Assembly: GCA_937883885.1 (NCBI GenBank)
Contig: CAKZXL010000024.1
Coordinates: forward strand, 1-5,211
Direction: 5' to 3'
Length of the DNA stretch: 5,211 nt
Source: an uncultured Aquincola sp.
GTDB taxonomy: Bacteria > Pseudomonadota > Gammaproteobacteria > Burkholderiales > Burkholderiaceae
This document shows positions 1-5,211 of this stretch, one piece after another; positions within the stretch are counted from its first letter, which is position 1; each line of letters starts with the position of its first letter. The notes beneath the pieces were generated by a model. It saw only the letters and a list, made by a program, of their open reading frames with translations, was not told the origin of the DNA and did no database searches. Position numbers and translations under genes: made by a program.

Positions 1-1446
1 GGCAGCCAGCGGCAGATGCAGTCGCTGGCGATGGCCCGGGTGCAGCAGGCCGGCGTGCGGCCGGTGCAGCAGGTGGACGCGGCCACCGACGTGGTGGCCG
101 TGGTGCGGGTGTTCGCCGAGCACCGCACCGACCATGTGCTGGTGCGCGACGACAGCCGCACGCCGCCGCGGCTGGGCATCTTCACCACCACCGGGCTGCA
201 GCGCGCCATCCTGCAGGGCACGCCGCTGCAGCAGCTGCCGGTGGGCCGGCTGGCCAGCTGGCAGCTGGTGACGGTGGCGCCGCAAGCCTGGCTGTTCGAG
301 GCCCAGGCCACGATGATCCGCCACCGCGTGCGGCGGCTGGTGGTGGCCGATGCGCCGGCCGAAGAAGGCGCGCCGCCCCGCGTGCACGGCACGCTGGACC
401 AGGTGGACATGCTCAGCTTCCTGTCCAACCGCTCGTACCTGATCACACGCGAGATCCTGGAGGCCCCCGACCTGCCCGCGCTGGCCGGCCCGGCCGAGCG
501 CATCCAGCAGCTGGTGGGGCTGCTGCATGGCGGCGGCACGCCGGTGGGCCCGATCGCGCGGCTGGTGCAGGCGCTCAATGCCCAGCTGTTCGAGCGCACC
601 TGGCGACTGGTGGCGCCCGATGACCTGGTGGCCCACAGCTGCCTGTTCGTGATGGGCAGCGAAGGCCGCGGCGAGCAGCTGCTGAAGACCGACCAGGACA
701 ACGGCCTGGTGCTCGCCGACGGCTACACGCCGCCCGAAGACCTGCCGGCGGTGTGCCAGCGCTTTTCGGCCGCGCTGGCCGGCTTTGGCTACCCCGAGTG
801 CCCGGGCCGCATCATGGTCAACCAGCCGGCCTGGCGGGCCAGCGCCAGCGAGTGGGTGCAGCGTGTGCGCGGCTGGCTGCTGGCCCCCACCGCCGAGCAG
901 CTGATGTCGGTCGCCATCCTGCTGGACGCGCATGCGGTGTGCGGCGATGCCCGGCTGCTGCAGGGCGTGCGCACCGCACTGCTGGAGGCGGCACCCGACC
1001 ACGACGCGCTGCTCGCCCGCTTTGCAGCCGCCATCCATGCCTTCGACGGCCGCAGCGGCTGGTGGACGCGGCTGCTCACCCGCGCCGACGATGCCGAGCG
1101 GCTGGACATCAAGAAGGCCGGGCTTTTCCCCATCGTGCACGGCGTGCGGGCGCTGGCGCTGGCCCACCGCATCGGCGCCACCGGCACCGCCGAACGCATC
1201 GAGGCACTGGCCGCCGAACACCGGCTGCCGGCCGAGCTGGCCGGCGCGCTGGTGGACAGCCTGCACTTCTTCATGACGCTGCGGCTGCGCGCCGGGCTGG
1301 AGGCTCAACGCCTGGGCCAGCCGGCGCAAGGCATCGCGGTGAGCAGGCTCAGCACGCTGGACCGCGACCTGCTGAAGGACACGCTGGAGGTGGTGCGCCG
1401 CTTCAAGGCGCTGCTCGACCAGCGTTTTCGGCTCGATCTTGTCTAG
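1..1446 (+). CDS. CBS-domain / DUF294 putative nucleotidyltransferase (5' end outside window)
   Basis: The frame is open from base 1, so this is the C-terminal part of a longer protein; the Met at 16 is probably internal. Numbering from that Met, residues about 14-75 and 77-145 form a CBS-domain pair, which in this family senses adenine nucleotides. A GlnD-like nucleotidyltransferase domain follows, with the signature GSEGRGEQ (214-221) and TDQDN (225-229), whose acidic residues would bind metal. The C-terminal helical region (about 300-470) contains LDIKKAGLFPIVHG, typical of DUF294_C. Family members usually carry a cyclic-nucleotide-binding-like domain at the N terminus; that part would lie upstream. 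The protein is likely cytoplasmic and regulatory, possibly a protein-modifying enzyme, but its substrate is unknown. It precedes the exonuclease gene by 8 nt on the same strand. From memory, this pair is often found near acetate uptake and acetyl-CoA synthetase genes, none of which are visible here. Domain assignment is firm; function is not. Confidence 0.9.
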   Translation, partial: GSQRQMQSLAMARVQQAGVRPVQQVDAATDVVAVVRVFAEHRTDHVLVRDDSRTPPRLGIFTTTGLQRAILQGTPLQQLPVGRLASWQLVTVAPQAWLFEAQATMIRHRVRRLVVADAPAEEGAPPRVHGTLDQVDMLSFLSNRSYLITREILEAPDLPALAGPAERIQQLVGLLHGGGTPVGPIARLVQALNAQLFERTWRLVAPDDLVAHSCLFVMGSEGRGEQLLKTDQDNGLVLADGYTPPEDLPAVCQRFSAALAGFGYPECPGRIMVNQPAWRASASEWVQRVRGWLLAPTAEQLMSVAILLDAHAVCGDARLLQGVRTALLEAAPDHDALLARFAAAIHAFDGRSGWWTRLLTRADDAERLDIKKAGLFPIVHGVRALALAHRIGATGTAERIEALAAEHRLPAELAGALVDSLHFFMTLRLRAGLEAQRLGQPAQGIAVSRLSTLDRDLLKDTLEVVRRFKALLDQRFRLDLV

Positions 1447-1451
1447 ACAAG
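1438..1451. promoter_or_regulatory. Perfect 14-bp palindrome at the DUF294/exonuclease junction
   Basis: CTTGTCTAGACAAG reads identically on both strands. It spans the TAG stop of the DUF294 gene and ends 3 nt before the exonuclease ATG at 1455. The GTCTAGAC core resembles operators of GntR-family regulators of the HutC/DasR type (for example TGGTCTAGACCA). It could instead fold in the mRNA as a 5-bp hairpin with a CTAG loop next to the start codon. The operator reading is an inference from shape only. Confidence 0.4.
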
Positions 1452-1454
1452 TGG

Positions 1455-2132
1455 ATGCGCCGCGCCAGCACCGCCCTGCCCGCACCGCCCGCCGCCTGGT
1501 CGGCCCCGTGGCGCGCGCTGGTGCGTGCCTGGATGCTGTACCACCTGGGCGACCCGCGCTACCGCTTCCTGTACGACGCGCCGCCGCCGGACGAATGGGT
1601 GTCGGTGGACTGCGAGACCACCGGCCTCAACCCGCACAAGGACGAGATCATCGCCATCGGCGCGGTGCGCATCCAGGGCCAGCGGGTGCTGACCAGCCAG
1701 CGGCTGAACCTGCTGGTGCGGCCAGCGCGCGTCATCTCGGCCGAGGCGGTGAAGGTGCACGGCCTGCGCGAGCGCGACGTGGCCGGCGGCCTGCCCATCG
1801 ACGAAGCGATGCACCGGCTGCTGCACTTCATCGGCCCGCGGCCGCTGGTGGGCTACTACCTGGAATTCGACGTCGCGCTGATCAACCGCGCGCTGTTTCC
1901 GATGCTGGGCGTGCGCCTGCCGCAACCCTGCATCGAGATCAGCGCGCTGTACCACGACTGGAAGCAGCGCCAGCTGCCGCCCTACCAGCACGGCGCCACC
2001 ATCGACCTGCGCCTGGCCACGCTGATGGCCGACCTGCAACTGCCCACCCGCCAGGCCCATGACGCGGTGAACGACGCCACGATGGCGGCGCTGGCGTTTC
2101 TCAAGCTGAGGGCGCTGCTGGCGGCGCCGTGA
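1455..2132 (+). CDS. DnaQ-like DEDDh 3'-5' exonuclease
   Basis: This is a 225-residue protein of the DNA polymerase III epsilon / RNase T exonuclease superfamily. All three motifs are visible: Exo I as D52-C-E54 (DCETTG), Exo II as G133 to F138-D139, and Exo III as H202-D203-A-V-N-D207. The HxxxxD form makes it the DEDDh type, and the full set of catalytic residues predicts an active two-metal nuclease. Residues 1-47 lie before the catalytic core and are rich in Trp, Arg and Pro (for example LGDPRYRFLYD, 31-41). Such an extension marks the stand-alone exonucleases paired with DUF294 genes rather than the replicative DnaQ. The ATG at 1455 is the first start after the upstream stop. No convincing Shine-Dalgarno precedes it, so translation probably depends on reinitiation from the upstream gene 8 nt away. 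The natural substrate (DNA, RNA or a small nucleotide) cannot be told. Confidence 0.9.
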   Translation: MRRASTALPAPPAAWSAPWRALVRAWMLYHLGDPRYRFLYDAPPPDEWVSVDCETTGLNPHKDEIIAIGAVRIQGQRVLTSQRLNLLVRPARVISAEAVKVHGLRERDVAGGLPIDEAMHRLLHFIGPRPLVGYYLEFDVALINRALFPMLGVRLPQPCIEISALYHDWKQRQLPPYQHGATIDLRLATLMADLQLPTRQAHDAVNDATMAALAFLKLRALLAAP

Positions 2133-2145
2133 GCGCCGCCACAGC
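2114..2145. terminator. GC-rich hairpin between convergent genes, possible bidirectional terminator
   Basis: A 9-bp perfect stem (2119-2127 with 2133-2141) closes a 5-nt CGTGA loop holding the exonuclease stop codon. After one bulged C (2118) it extends by four pairs (2114-2117 with 2142-2145), 13 bp in all. It lies 10 nt downstream of the stop of the opposing PEP-CTERM gene, so it could serve both transcripts. There is no T-tract on either strand, so intrinsic termination is uncertain; it may act mainly as a 3'-end stabiliser. Confidence 0.45.
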
Positions 2146-2155
2146 CGCGCCCGGA

Positions 2156-2689
2156 TCAGCCCGCGCGCCGCCGGCGCACGGTGGCGCCACCCACCACCGC
2201 CAGCCCGGCCAGTGCCAGTGCGGCGCTGGCGGGCTCGGGCACGCTGGCCACCGGCGTGGTGCGCCAACTGACCCCGATCGCCGAAGACGTGTCGCCGCCT
2301 GAATCGATTGCGTACACCGCCACGGTGGGCGGCGACCACCAGGTGTTCAGGTAAACGTTCACACGCCGCCCATCGGCCACCGAAAAGCCGATGCCCTGCG
2401 TGGTCAAACCGCCGTCGGCACGGACGAGGTTGTCCACCGGCCAGTCGTTGAGCGGCACCGGCGTGCCGGTGGCCTGCAGGCCGGTGATGGCGTTGCCGTA
2501 GAGCTGCCCCTGGATGGCAGTGACCAGAAAGTAGCCATTGGCGTCGGCCGTGTCCGTCGTGGTGAGCACTCCGCTGCCGAAGCTGCCCAACGAAAAATCG
2601 AAGGTACGCAGCGCATGCGCCGGCGCGGTGAGCGACAGGGTGACAGCCAGGGCAGCAGCGGTGCGCGCAAAGGTCAATGCAATGGCCAT
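2156..2689 (-). CDS. PEP-CTERM sorting domain-containing exported protein
   Basis: This is a 177-residue exported protein. A Sec signal peptide (residues 1-26) ends in an A-H-A cleavage site. The body (27-149) looks beta-rich, with stretches such as GSGVLTTTDT and YFLVTAIQGQLYGNAITGL, a pattern recurring in small PEP-CTERM proteins of unknown role. The C-terminus is a textbook PEP-CTERM signal: V-P-E-P at 150-153, a hydrophobic helix to about 171, then R172-R175. In this system an exosortase cleaves near the PEP motif during export, and substrates are typically tied to exopolysaccharide, biofilm or floc formation. No exosortase gene is in the window, so it must be encoded elsewhere. I chose the ATG at 2689 over an in-frame TTG at 2704 because AAAGGA lies 6 nt before the ATG; the TTG would put that site inside the gene. 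It is transcribed away from the thi operon end and converges on the exonuclease. Its molecular function is unknown. Confidence 0.88.
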   Translation of the reverse strand: MAIALTFARTAAALAVTLSLTAPAHALRTFDFSLGSFGSGVLTTTDTADANGYFLVTAIQGQLYGNAITGLQATGTPVPLNDWPVDNLVRADGGLTTQGIGFSVADGRRVNVYLNTWWSPPTVAVYAIDSGGDTSSAIGVSWRTTPVASVPEPASAALALAGLAVVGGATVRRRRAG

Positions 2690-2695
2690 GTGGTT

Positions 2696-2701
2696 TCCTT
2701 T
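2696..2701 (-). promoter_or_regulatory. Shine-Dalgarno site of the PEP-CTERM gene
   Basis: AAAGGA on the minus strand lies 6 nt before the ATG at 2689-2687. It decides the start: the upstream TTG at 2704 would encode an extra five residues (starting M-K-G-N-H) through this site and has no good ribosome binding site of its own. Confidence 0.75.
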
Positions 2702-2719
2702 CAAATAGAAACTGACAAT

Positions 2720-2736
2720 TGCATTTTGGGTGCCAG
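2720..2736 (-). promoter_or_regulatory. Sigma-54 (-24/-12) promoter of the PEP-CTERM gene
   Basis: The minus strand reads CTGGCACCCAAAATGCA, against the RpoN consensus YTGGCACGrNNNTTGCW. The -24 element CTGGCAC is perfect and the -12 element is ATGCA against TTGCW. The invariant GG and GC are exactly 10 nt apart. This predicts a transcript start near 2709 and a 20-nt leader that contains the Shine-Dalgarno site, which is an excellent geometric fit. Sigma-54 promoters need an activator ATPase. In the exosortase/PEP-CTERM systems of betaproteobacteria the linked two-component pair PrsK/PrsR (PrsR is NtrC-like) is the obvious candidate, but it is not encoded here. Confidence 0.72.
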
Positions 2737-2779
2737 CTTTCGCATTGCAGTGGAGAGAGGGATCATTTGCCCACAGAGT

Positions 2780-3724
2780 TCACGAAGGTGCTGACGGGTG
2801 CACGAAGCGCACCACGCCGGGCCGGTCCACCTCACGCCGCAAGGTGGGTCGCGGCAAGGCCGGCACCGGGCGCCTGGGCGCGGCTTGTCCCTGGTGCACC
2901 GCCTGCTGCAACGCGGCCATCGCGGCCTCGGGGTCGGCCGCACTGGTGATGGCGCTGACCACGCACACGCCATCGGCGCCGCAGCGCATGGCCTCGGCGC
3001 AACGGGCCGCGTCCATGCCGCCGATGCCCACCACCGGCACCGCCTGCAGCAGCGCGCACCAGTAGGCCAGGTTGCCTTCGCCCTGCGGTGTCCAGGGCAT
3101 CACCTTCAGCTGCGTGGCATGGATGGGCCCGCAGGCGATGTAGCTGGGCCCCAGGGCCCAGGCGCGGCACACCTCCCAGTAGGCATGGGTGCTCAGGCCC
3201 AGGCGCAGACCGGCGGCGCGGATGGCGTCCAGGTCGGCGCTGTCCAGGTCTTCCTGGCCCAGGTGCACGCCGTAGGCGCCGTGCTCGATGGCCAGTTGCC
3301 AATGGTCGTTGATGAACAGCTGCGCCCCCGCCGCCTGCGCGGCCTGCACGCTGCGGCGGATCTGCGCGGCCAGTGCCTGCGGCGGCGCCTGCTTGATGCG
3401 CAGCTGCACGGTGCGGATGCCAGCATGCAGCACCCGCGCCACCCAATCGGCGCTGTCGACGATGGCATACAGGCCCATCGAGCGCTCGGCCAGCGGCGCA
3501 AAGGCCTGCAAGGGCGGGCGCACCGGCAGGTTCTCGGCCCGCAAGGCAAAGCCGGCCAGCGGGGTGCCCGCCGGCGTGCGGCGGCGCTGGGCTTCGAACA
3601 TCTGCGCCAGGATGGCGGCTTCGCGGTCCACGAAGCCCAGCTGCTGCGCCGCCTGCAGCGGCGTGTCGGTGGCCACGCCGAAGGCCTGGGCCACGGCGGC
3701 TTGCAAGGTATTGCCGGGGCTCAT
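2780..3724 (-). CDS. thiE: Thiamine-phosphate synthase with an N-terminal extension
   Basis: ThiE condenses HMP pyrophosphate with thiazole phosphate to give thiamine phosphate in the cytoplasm. The TIM-barrel core spans about residues 83-280. Visible motifs are LYAIVDS (85-91), VQLRIK (106-111, pyrophosphate-binding Gln, Arg and Lys), IND (138-140, metal Asp), GVHLGQED (152-159), LSTHAYWEV (177-185), GPIHATQLK (199-207), VVGIGGM (231-237) and GADGV followed by VSAIT (249-260). At 314 residues it is about 100 longer than E. coli or Bacillus ThiE. About 82 extra residues lie at the N terminus and about 34 Pro/Arg-rich residues at the C terminus. The ATG at 3724 overlaps the thiG stop as ATGA, which supports the long start; no clear Shine-Dalgarno is seen, so translation is probably coupled to thiG. 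The extension may derive from the C-terminal part of a ThiD-type kinase, but that is an inference. It is the last gene of the thi operon visible here, and thiD does not follow. Confidence 0.93.
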   Translation of the reverse strand: MSPGNTLQAAVAQAFGVATDTPLQAAQQLGFVDREAAILAQMFEAQRRRTPAGTPLAGFALRAENLPVRPPLQAFAPLAERSMGLYAIVDSADWVARVLHAGIRTVQLRIKQAPPQALAAQIRRSVQAAQAAGAQLFINDHWQLAIEHGAYGVHLGQEDLDSADLDAIRAAGLRLGLSTHAYWEVCRAWALGPSYIACGPIHATQLKVMPWTPQGEGNLAYWCALLQAVPVVGIGGMDAARCAEAMRCGADGVCVVSAITSAADPEAAMAALQQAVHQGQAAPRRPVPALPRPTLRREVDRPGVVRFVHPSAPS

Positions 3725-4533
3725 AGGTCGAACGGGCGGCCGCCCACCGGGGTGCTGGCCACCGCCATGTCCTGCGCGGCGATCAGCCCGGCCGCATGGC
3801 CCAGCCAGCCGCCGCGCACCGCATGCGCAAAGGCAGCCGCCATGCGCACCGGGTCGCCCGCCTGCGCCACCGCCGAGTTGAGCAGCACCGCATCGAAGCC
3901 CAGCTCCATCGCCTGCGCCGCATGCGAAGGCGCGCCCAGCCCGGCATCGACGATCAGCGTGACGCCCGGCAGCCGCGCCCGCAGCGTGCGCAGTGCCCAG
4001 GGGTTGAGCAGGCCCTGCGCGGAGCCGATCGGCGCGCCCCAGGGCATCAGGATGCGGCAGCCCGCGTCCAGCAGGCGCTGGCAGCTCACCAGATCGTCGG
4101 TGCAGTACGGAAACACCTCGAAGCCGTCGCGCACCAGTTGCGTGGCCGCGGCCACCAGTTCAACCGGGTCGGGCTGCAACGTGTGCTCGTCGCCCACCAC
4201 TTCCAGCTTGATCCAGTGGGTGCCCAGCAGCTCACGCGCCATGTGGGCCAGCGTCACGGCCTCGCGCGCGCTGCGGCAGCCGGCGGTGTTGGGCAGCAGC
4301 CGGGCGCCGCTGGCGCGGATGATGTCCATGAAGGCGCCCTGGGCACCGCCGCCATCGCCGGCCAGCTCGCGCTTCAGGCCCACCGTCACCACGCCGGTGC
4401 CCGAGGCGGCGATGGCCTGCTGCAGCCCCTGCGGCGAGGGGTAGCCCGCGGTGCCCAGCAGAAAGCGGCTGCGCAGCGGCACGTCGGCCAGCTGCCAGTG
4501 GGCGTCGTCGGGCGGGGTGTGTGGGTCGGTCAC
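3721..4533 (-). CDS. thiG: Thiazole synthase
   Basis: ThiG forms the thiazole phosphate ring of thiamine from deoxyxylulose 5-phosphate, dehydroglycine and the thiocarboxylate of ThiS. The 270-residue protein matches the usual family length. Motifs in order are [10 protein letters not shown] (24-33), TVGLKRE (50-56), LLPNTAGC (79-86), WIKLEVVGD (107-115) with K109 as the expected Schiff-base lysine, [10 protein letters not shown] (138-147), [17 protein letters not shown] (162-178), [12 protein letters not shown] (195-206) and [12 protein letters not shown] (217-228). The start is GTG at 4533, one base after the thiS stop, with AGGAGGT 5 nt upstream. The same frame stays open to an ATG at 4656, but that start would overlap most of thiS and add about 41 residues unlike ThiG. 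The stop overlaps the thiE ATG as ATGA. ThiG normally works in complex with ThiS, the adjacent gene. Confidence 0.96.
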   Translation of the reverse strand: MTDPHTPPDDAHWQLADVPLRSRFLLGTAGYPSPQGLQQAIAASGTGVVTVGLKRELAGDGGGAQGAFMDIIRASGARLLPNTAGCRSAREAVTLAHMARELLGTHWIKLEVVGDEHTLQPDPVELVAAATQLVRDGFEVFPYCTDDLVSCQRLLDAGCRILMPWGAPIGSAQGLLNPWALRTLRARLPGVTLIVDAGLGAPSHAAQAMELGFDAVLLNSAVAQAGDPVRMAAAFAHAVRGGWLGHAAGLIAAQDMAVASTPVGGRPFDL

Positions 4534-4534
4534 G

Positions 4535-4747
4535 TCAACCTCCTGTGATGGGTTTGAAGCACTGCACCTGGTCGCCATCGGCCAGGGCATGGTGGTCGCG
4601 CTGCGCGCGGGCGACGAAGGCGCCGTTGATGGCGGTGGCCACGCTGTCGGGCGCATGGCCCAGTTGCTGGACCAGCGCGGCCAGGCTGCAGCCAGCGGGC
4701 AGCGCGTGCTGCTGGTGGCCCACCTGCACGTGGATGGTGTCGGTCAT
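4535..4747 (-). CDS. thiS: Sulfur carrier protein ThiS
   Basis: This is a 70-residue ubiquitin-like (beta-grasp) sulfur carrier ending in the diagnostic ITGG. The C-terminal glycine is adenylated by a ThiF/MoeB-type enzyme and converted to a thiocarboxylate that donates sulfur to ThiG; no such activating enzyme lies in the window. The pattern fits the family: an N-terminal strand ([12 protein letters not shown]), [10 protein letters not shown] as helix, then [12 protein letters not shown] and the strand run [16 protein letters not shown]. The length is close to the usual 65-70. The ATG at 4747 overlaps the thiO stop as ATGA, and GGAG lies 8 nt upstream. A longer reading from 4864 would overlap thiO by about 120 bases and is rejected. 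The stop is followed after one base by the thiG GTG. Coupled translation of the two complex partners is likely. Confidence 0.95.
   Translation of the reverse strand: MTDTIHVQVGHQQHALPAGCSLAALVQQLGHAPDSVATAINGAFVARAQRDHHALADGDQVQCFKPITGG
4538..4544 (-). promoter_or_regulatory. thiG Shine-Dalgarno made of the ThiS Gly-Gly codons
   Basis: The minus strand reads AGGAGGT, then TTGAC-spaced to GTG at 4533 (5 nt from the last G of GGAGG). The bases GGAGGT are themselves the last two sense codons of thiS, GGA GGT, coding for the diglycine tail. The site fixes the GTG as the thiG start. Confidence 0.85.
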
Positions 4748-5211
4748 GCCAAAGTCTCCGAAGCAAGTGCGGCCAGGGCCTCTTCCACCAGCGCCGGCGC
4801 CAGCAGCCAGCCGTGGCGAAAGAGGCCGTTGATGCGGGTGAGCCCCGGCTGCGCGTGCAGGCAAGGCAGGTTGTCGGGCAGCGCGGGGCGCAGGTTGGTT
4901 TCCAGGTGCAGCACCCGGCCTTCGGCCAGCTCGGGCAGCACGCTGTGGGCCGCGCTCAGCAGCCCCAGCAGGCTGCGCACCGAGACGGGTGAGCGGTCCT
5001 CCGATTCGATCTCGGTGGCGCCCACCAGCACCACGTCATCCGGCCGCGGCACCAGGTACACCCGCCAGCGCGGATGCAGCAGCCGCAGCGGCCGGTGCAG
5101 CACCAGACCGCGGGCCTGCACCCAGGCCACCTCGCCCCGCACGCCACGCACCGGCAGCGCGGGCCGGGCGCCCAGGCCGCGCACGTCGAACACATGGTCG
5201 AAGCGGCGGCC
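4744..5211 (-). CDS. thiO: Glycine oxidase ThiO, C-terminal part (5' end outside window)
   Basis: This FAD-dependent D-amino-acid-oxidase-fold enzyme oxidises glycine to the imine (dehydroglycine) used by ThiG. Only the last 155 residues are present; the frame runs off the window edge at 5211, so the FAD-binding N-terminal GxGxxG motif cannot be checked. Visible are DVRGLGAR near the start, PVRGVRGEV, a substrate-barrel strand YLVPRPDDVVLVGATEIES, and the conserved C-terminal block NLRPALPDNLPCL followed by INGLFRHGWLLAPA. The Arg in the first part of that block and the one in FRHG correspond to substrate/FAD-site residues of Bacillus glycine oxidase. The assignment to ThiO rather than another DAO-family oxidase is secured by the gene order with thiS and thiG. 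Its TGA overlaps the thiS ATG as ATGA. Aerobic glycine oxidation points to the ThiO rather than the ThiH (radical SAM) route. Confidence 0.93.
   Translation of the reverse strand, partial: GRRFDHVFDVRGLGARPALPVRGVRGEVAWVQARGLVLHRPLRLLHPRWRVYLVPRPDDVVLVGATEIESEDRSPVSVRSLLGLLSAAHSVLPELAEGRVLHLETNLRPALPDNLPCLHAQPGLTRINGLFRHGWLLAPALVEEALAALASETLA

Noticed and set aside
753..1454. In-frame upstream extension of the exonuclease to 753
   Set aside because: It overlaps the DUF294 gene out of frame and gives Ala/Arg/Pro-rich noise. The exonuclease-like sequence begins only after the ATG at 1455.
1443..2339. A 298-codon open frame on the minus strand across the exonuclease and PEP-CTERM 3' ends
   Set aside because: It is antisense to the motif-complete exonuclease and out of frame with the PEP-CTERM gene. 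Its composition is low-complexity Arg/Gln/Gly.
2690..2704. TTG start of the PEP-CTERM gene at 2704
   Set aside because: It would translate through the AAAGGA site and lies only about 5 nt from the predicted transcript start at 2709. The ATG at 2689 gives a normal signal peptide.
2798..4444. A 548-codon open frame on the plus strand opposite thiE and thiG
   Set aside because: It is fully antisense to two genes with clear family motifs. Its product is an Ala/Arg/Gln/His-rich composition typical of reverse reading of GC-rich codons, with no recognisable domain.
4534..4656. Longer thiG start at the ATG at 4656
   Set aside because: It would cover most of thiS and add residues unlike ThiG; the GTG at 4533 has a perfect Shine-Dalgarno.
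4744..5211. TPP riboswitch or thi operon promoter
   Set aside because: The window ends inside thiO, so no operon leader is present. I saw no THI-box-like sequence in the short junctions between the thi genes.
1..5211. CRISPR arrays, insertion sequences, tRNA or rRNA genes
   Set aside because: I saw no spaced direct repeats, terminal inverted repeats with a transposase, or RNA gene signatures; coding density is nearly complete with conserved housekeeping genes.

Overview
The window is very GC-rich and densely packed with genes. It looks like chromosomal DNA of a betaproteobacterium of the order Burkholderiales. Three things suggest this: a thiO-thiS-thiG-thiE thiamine operon with a long N-terminal extension on ThiE, a PEP-CTERM (exosortase-sorted) surface protein, and a CBS/DUF294 protein paired with a DEDDh exonuclease. 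The genus cannot be fixed from this sequence. Both window edges cut genes.

Region 1 (1-2132, + strand) is a two-gene unit. It holds the 3' part of a CBS-domain/DUF294 putative nucleotidyltransferase, then a 225-residue DnaQ-like 3'-5' exonuclease that starts 8 nt after the stop codon. A perfect 14-bp palindrome lies across this junction. Region 2 (2156-2736, - strand) is a single PEP-CTERM protein gene converging on the exonuclease, with a strong GC-rich hairpin at the shared 3' ends. Its 5' side carries a near-consensus sigma-54 (-24/-12) promoter correctly placed for a 20-nt leader that contains the Shine-Dalgarno site. Region 3 (2780-5211, - strand) is the thiazole branch of thiamine synthesis: thiO (3' part only), thiS, thiG, thiE. 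The junctions are overlapping ATGA, a 1-nt gap, and overlapping ATGA, so the four are almost certainly one translationally coupled operon.

In the thi operon, ThiO oxidises glycine to dehydroglycine (iminoacetate), ThiS carries the sulfur as a C-terminal thiocarboxylate, and ThiG assembles the thiazole phosphate. ThiE then joins thiazole phosphate to HMP pyrophosphate to give thiamine phosphate. No thiD follows thiE inside the window, and any thiC or TPP riboswitch would lie beyond position 5211.

The best leads are the sigma-54 promoter driving a PEP-CTERM gene, the codons for the catalytic Gly-Gly of ThiS serving as the thiG ribosome binding site, the operator-like palindrome before the exonuclease, and the possible ThiD-derived extension of ThiE. 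I found no mobile element, CRISPR array, RNA gene or clearly novel multi-gene system.
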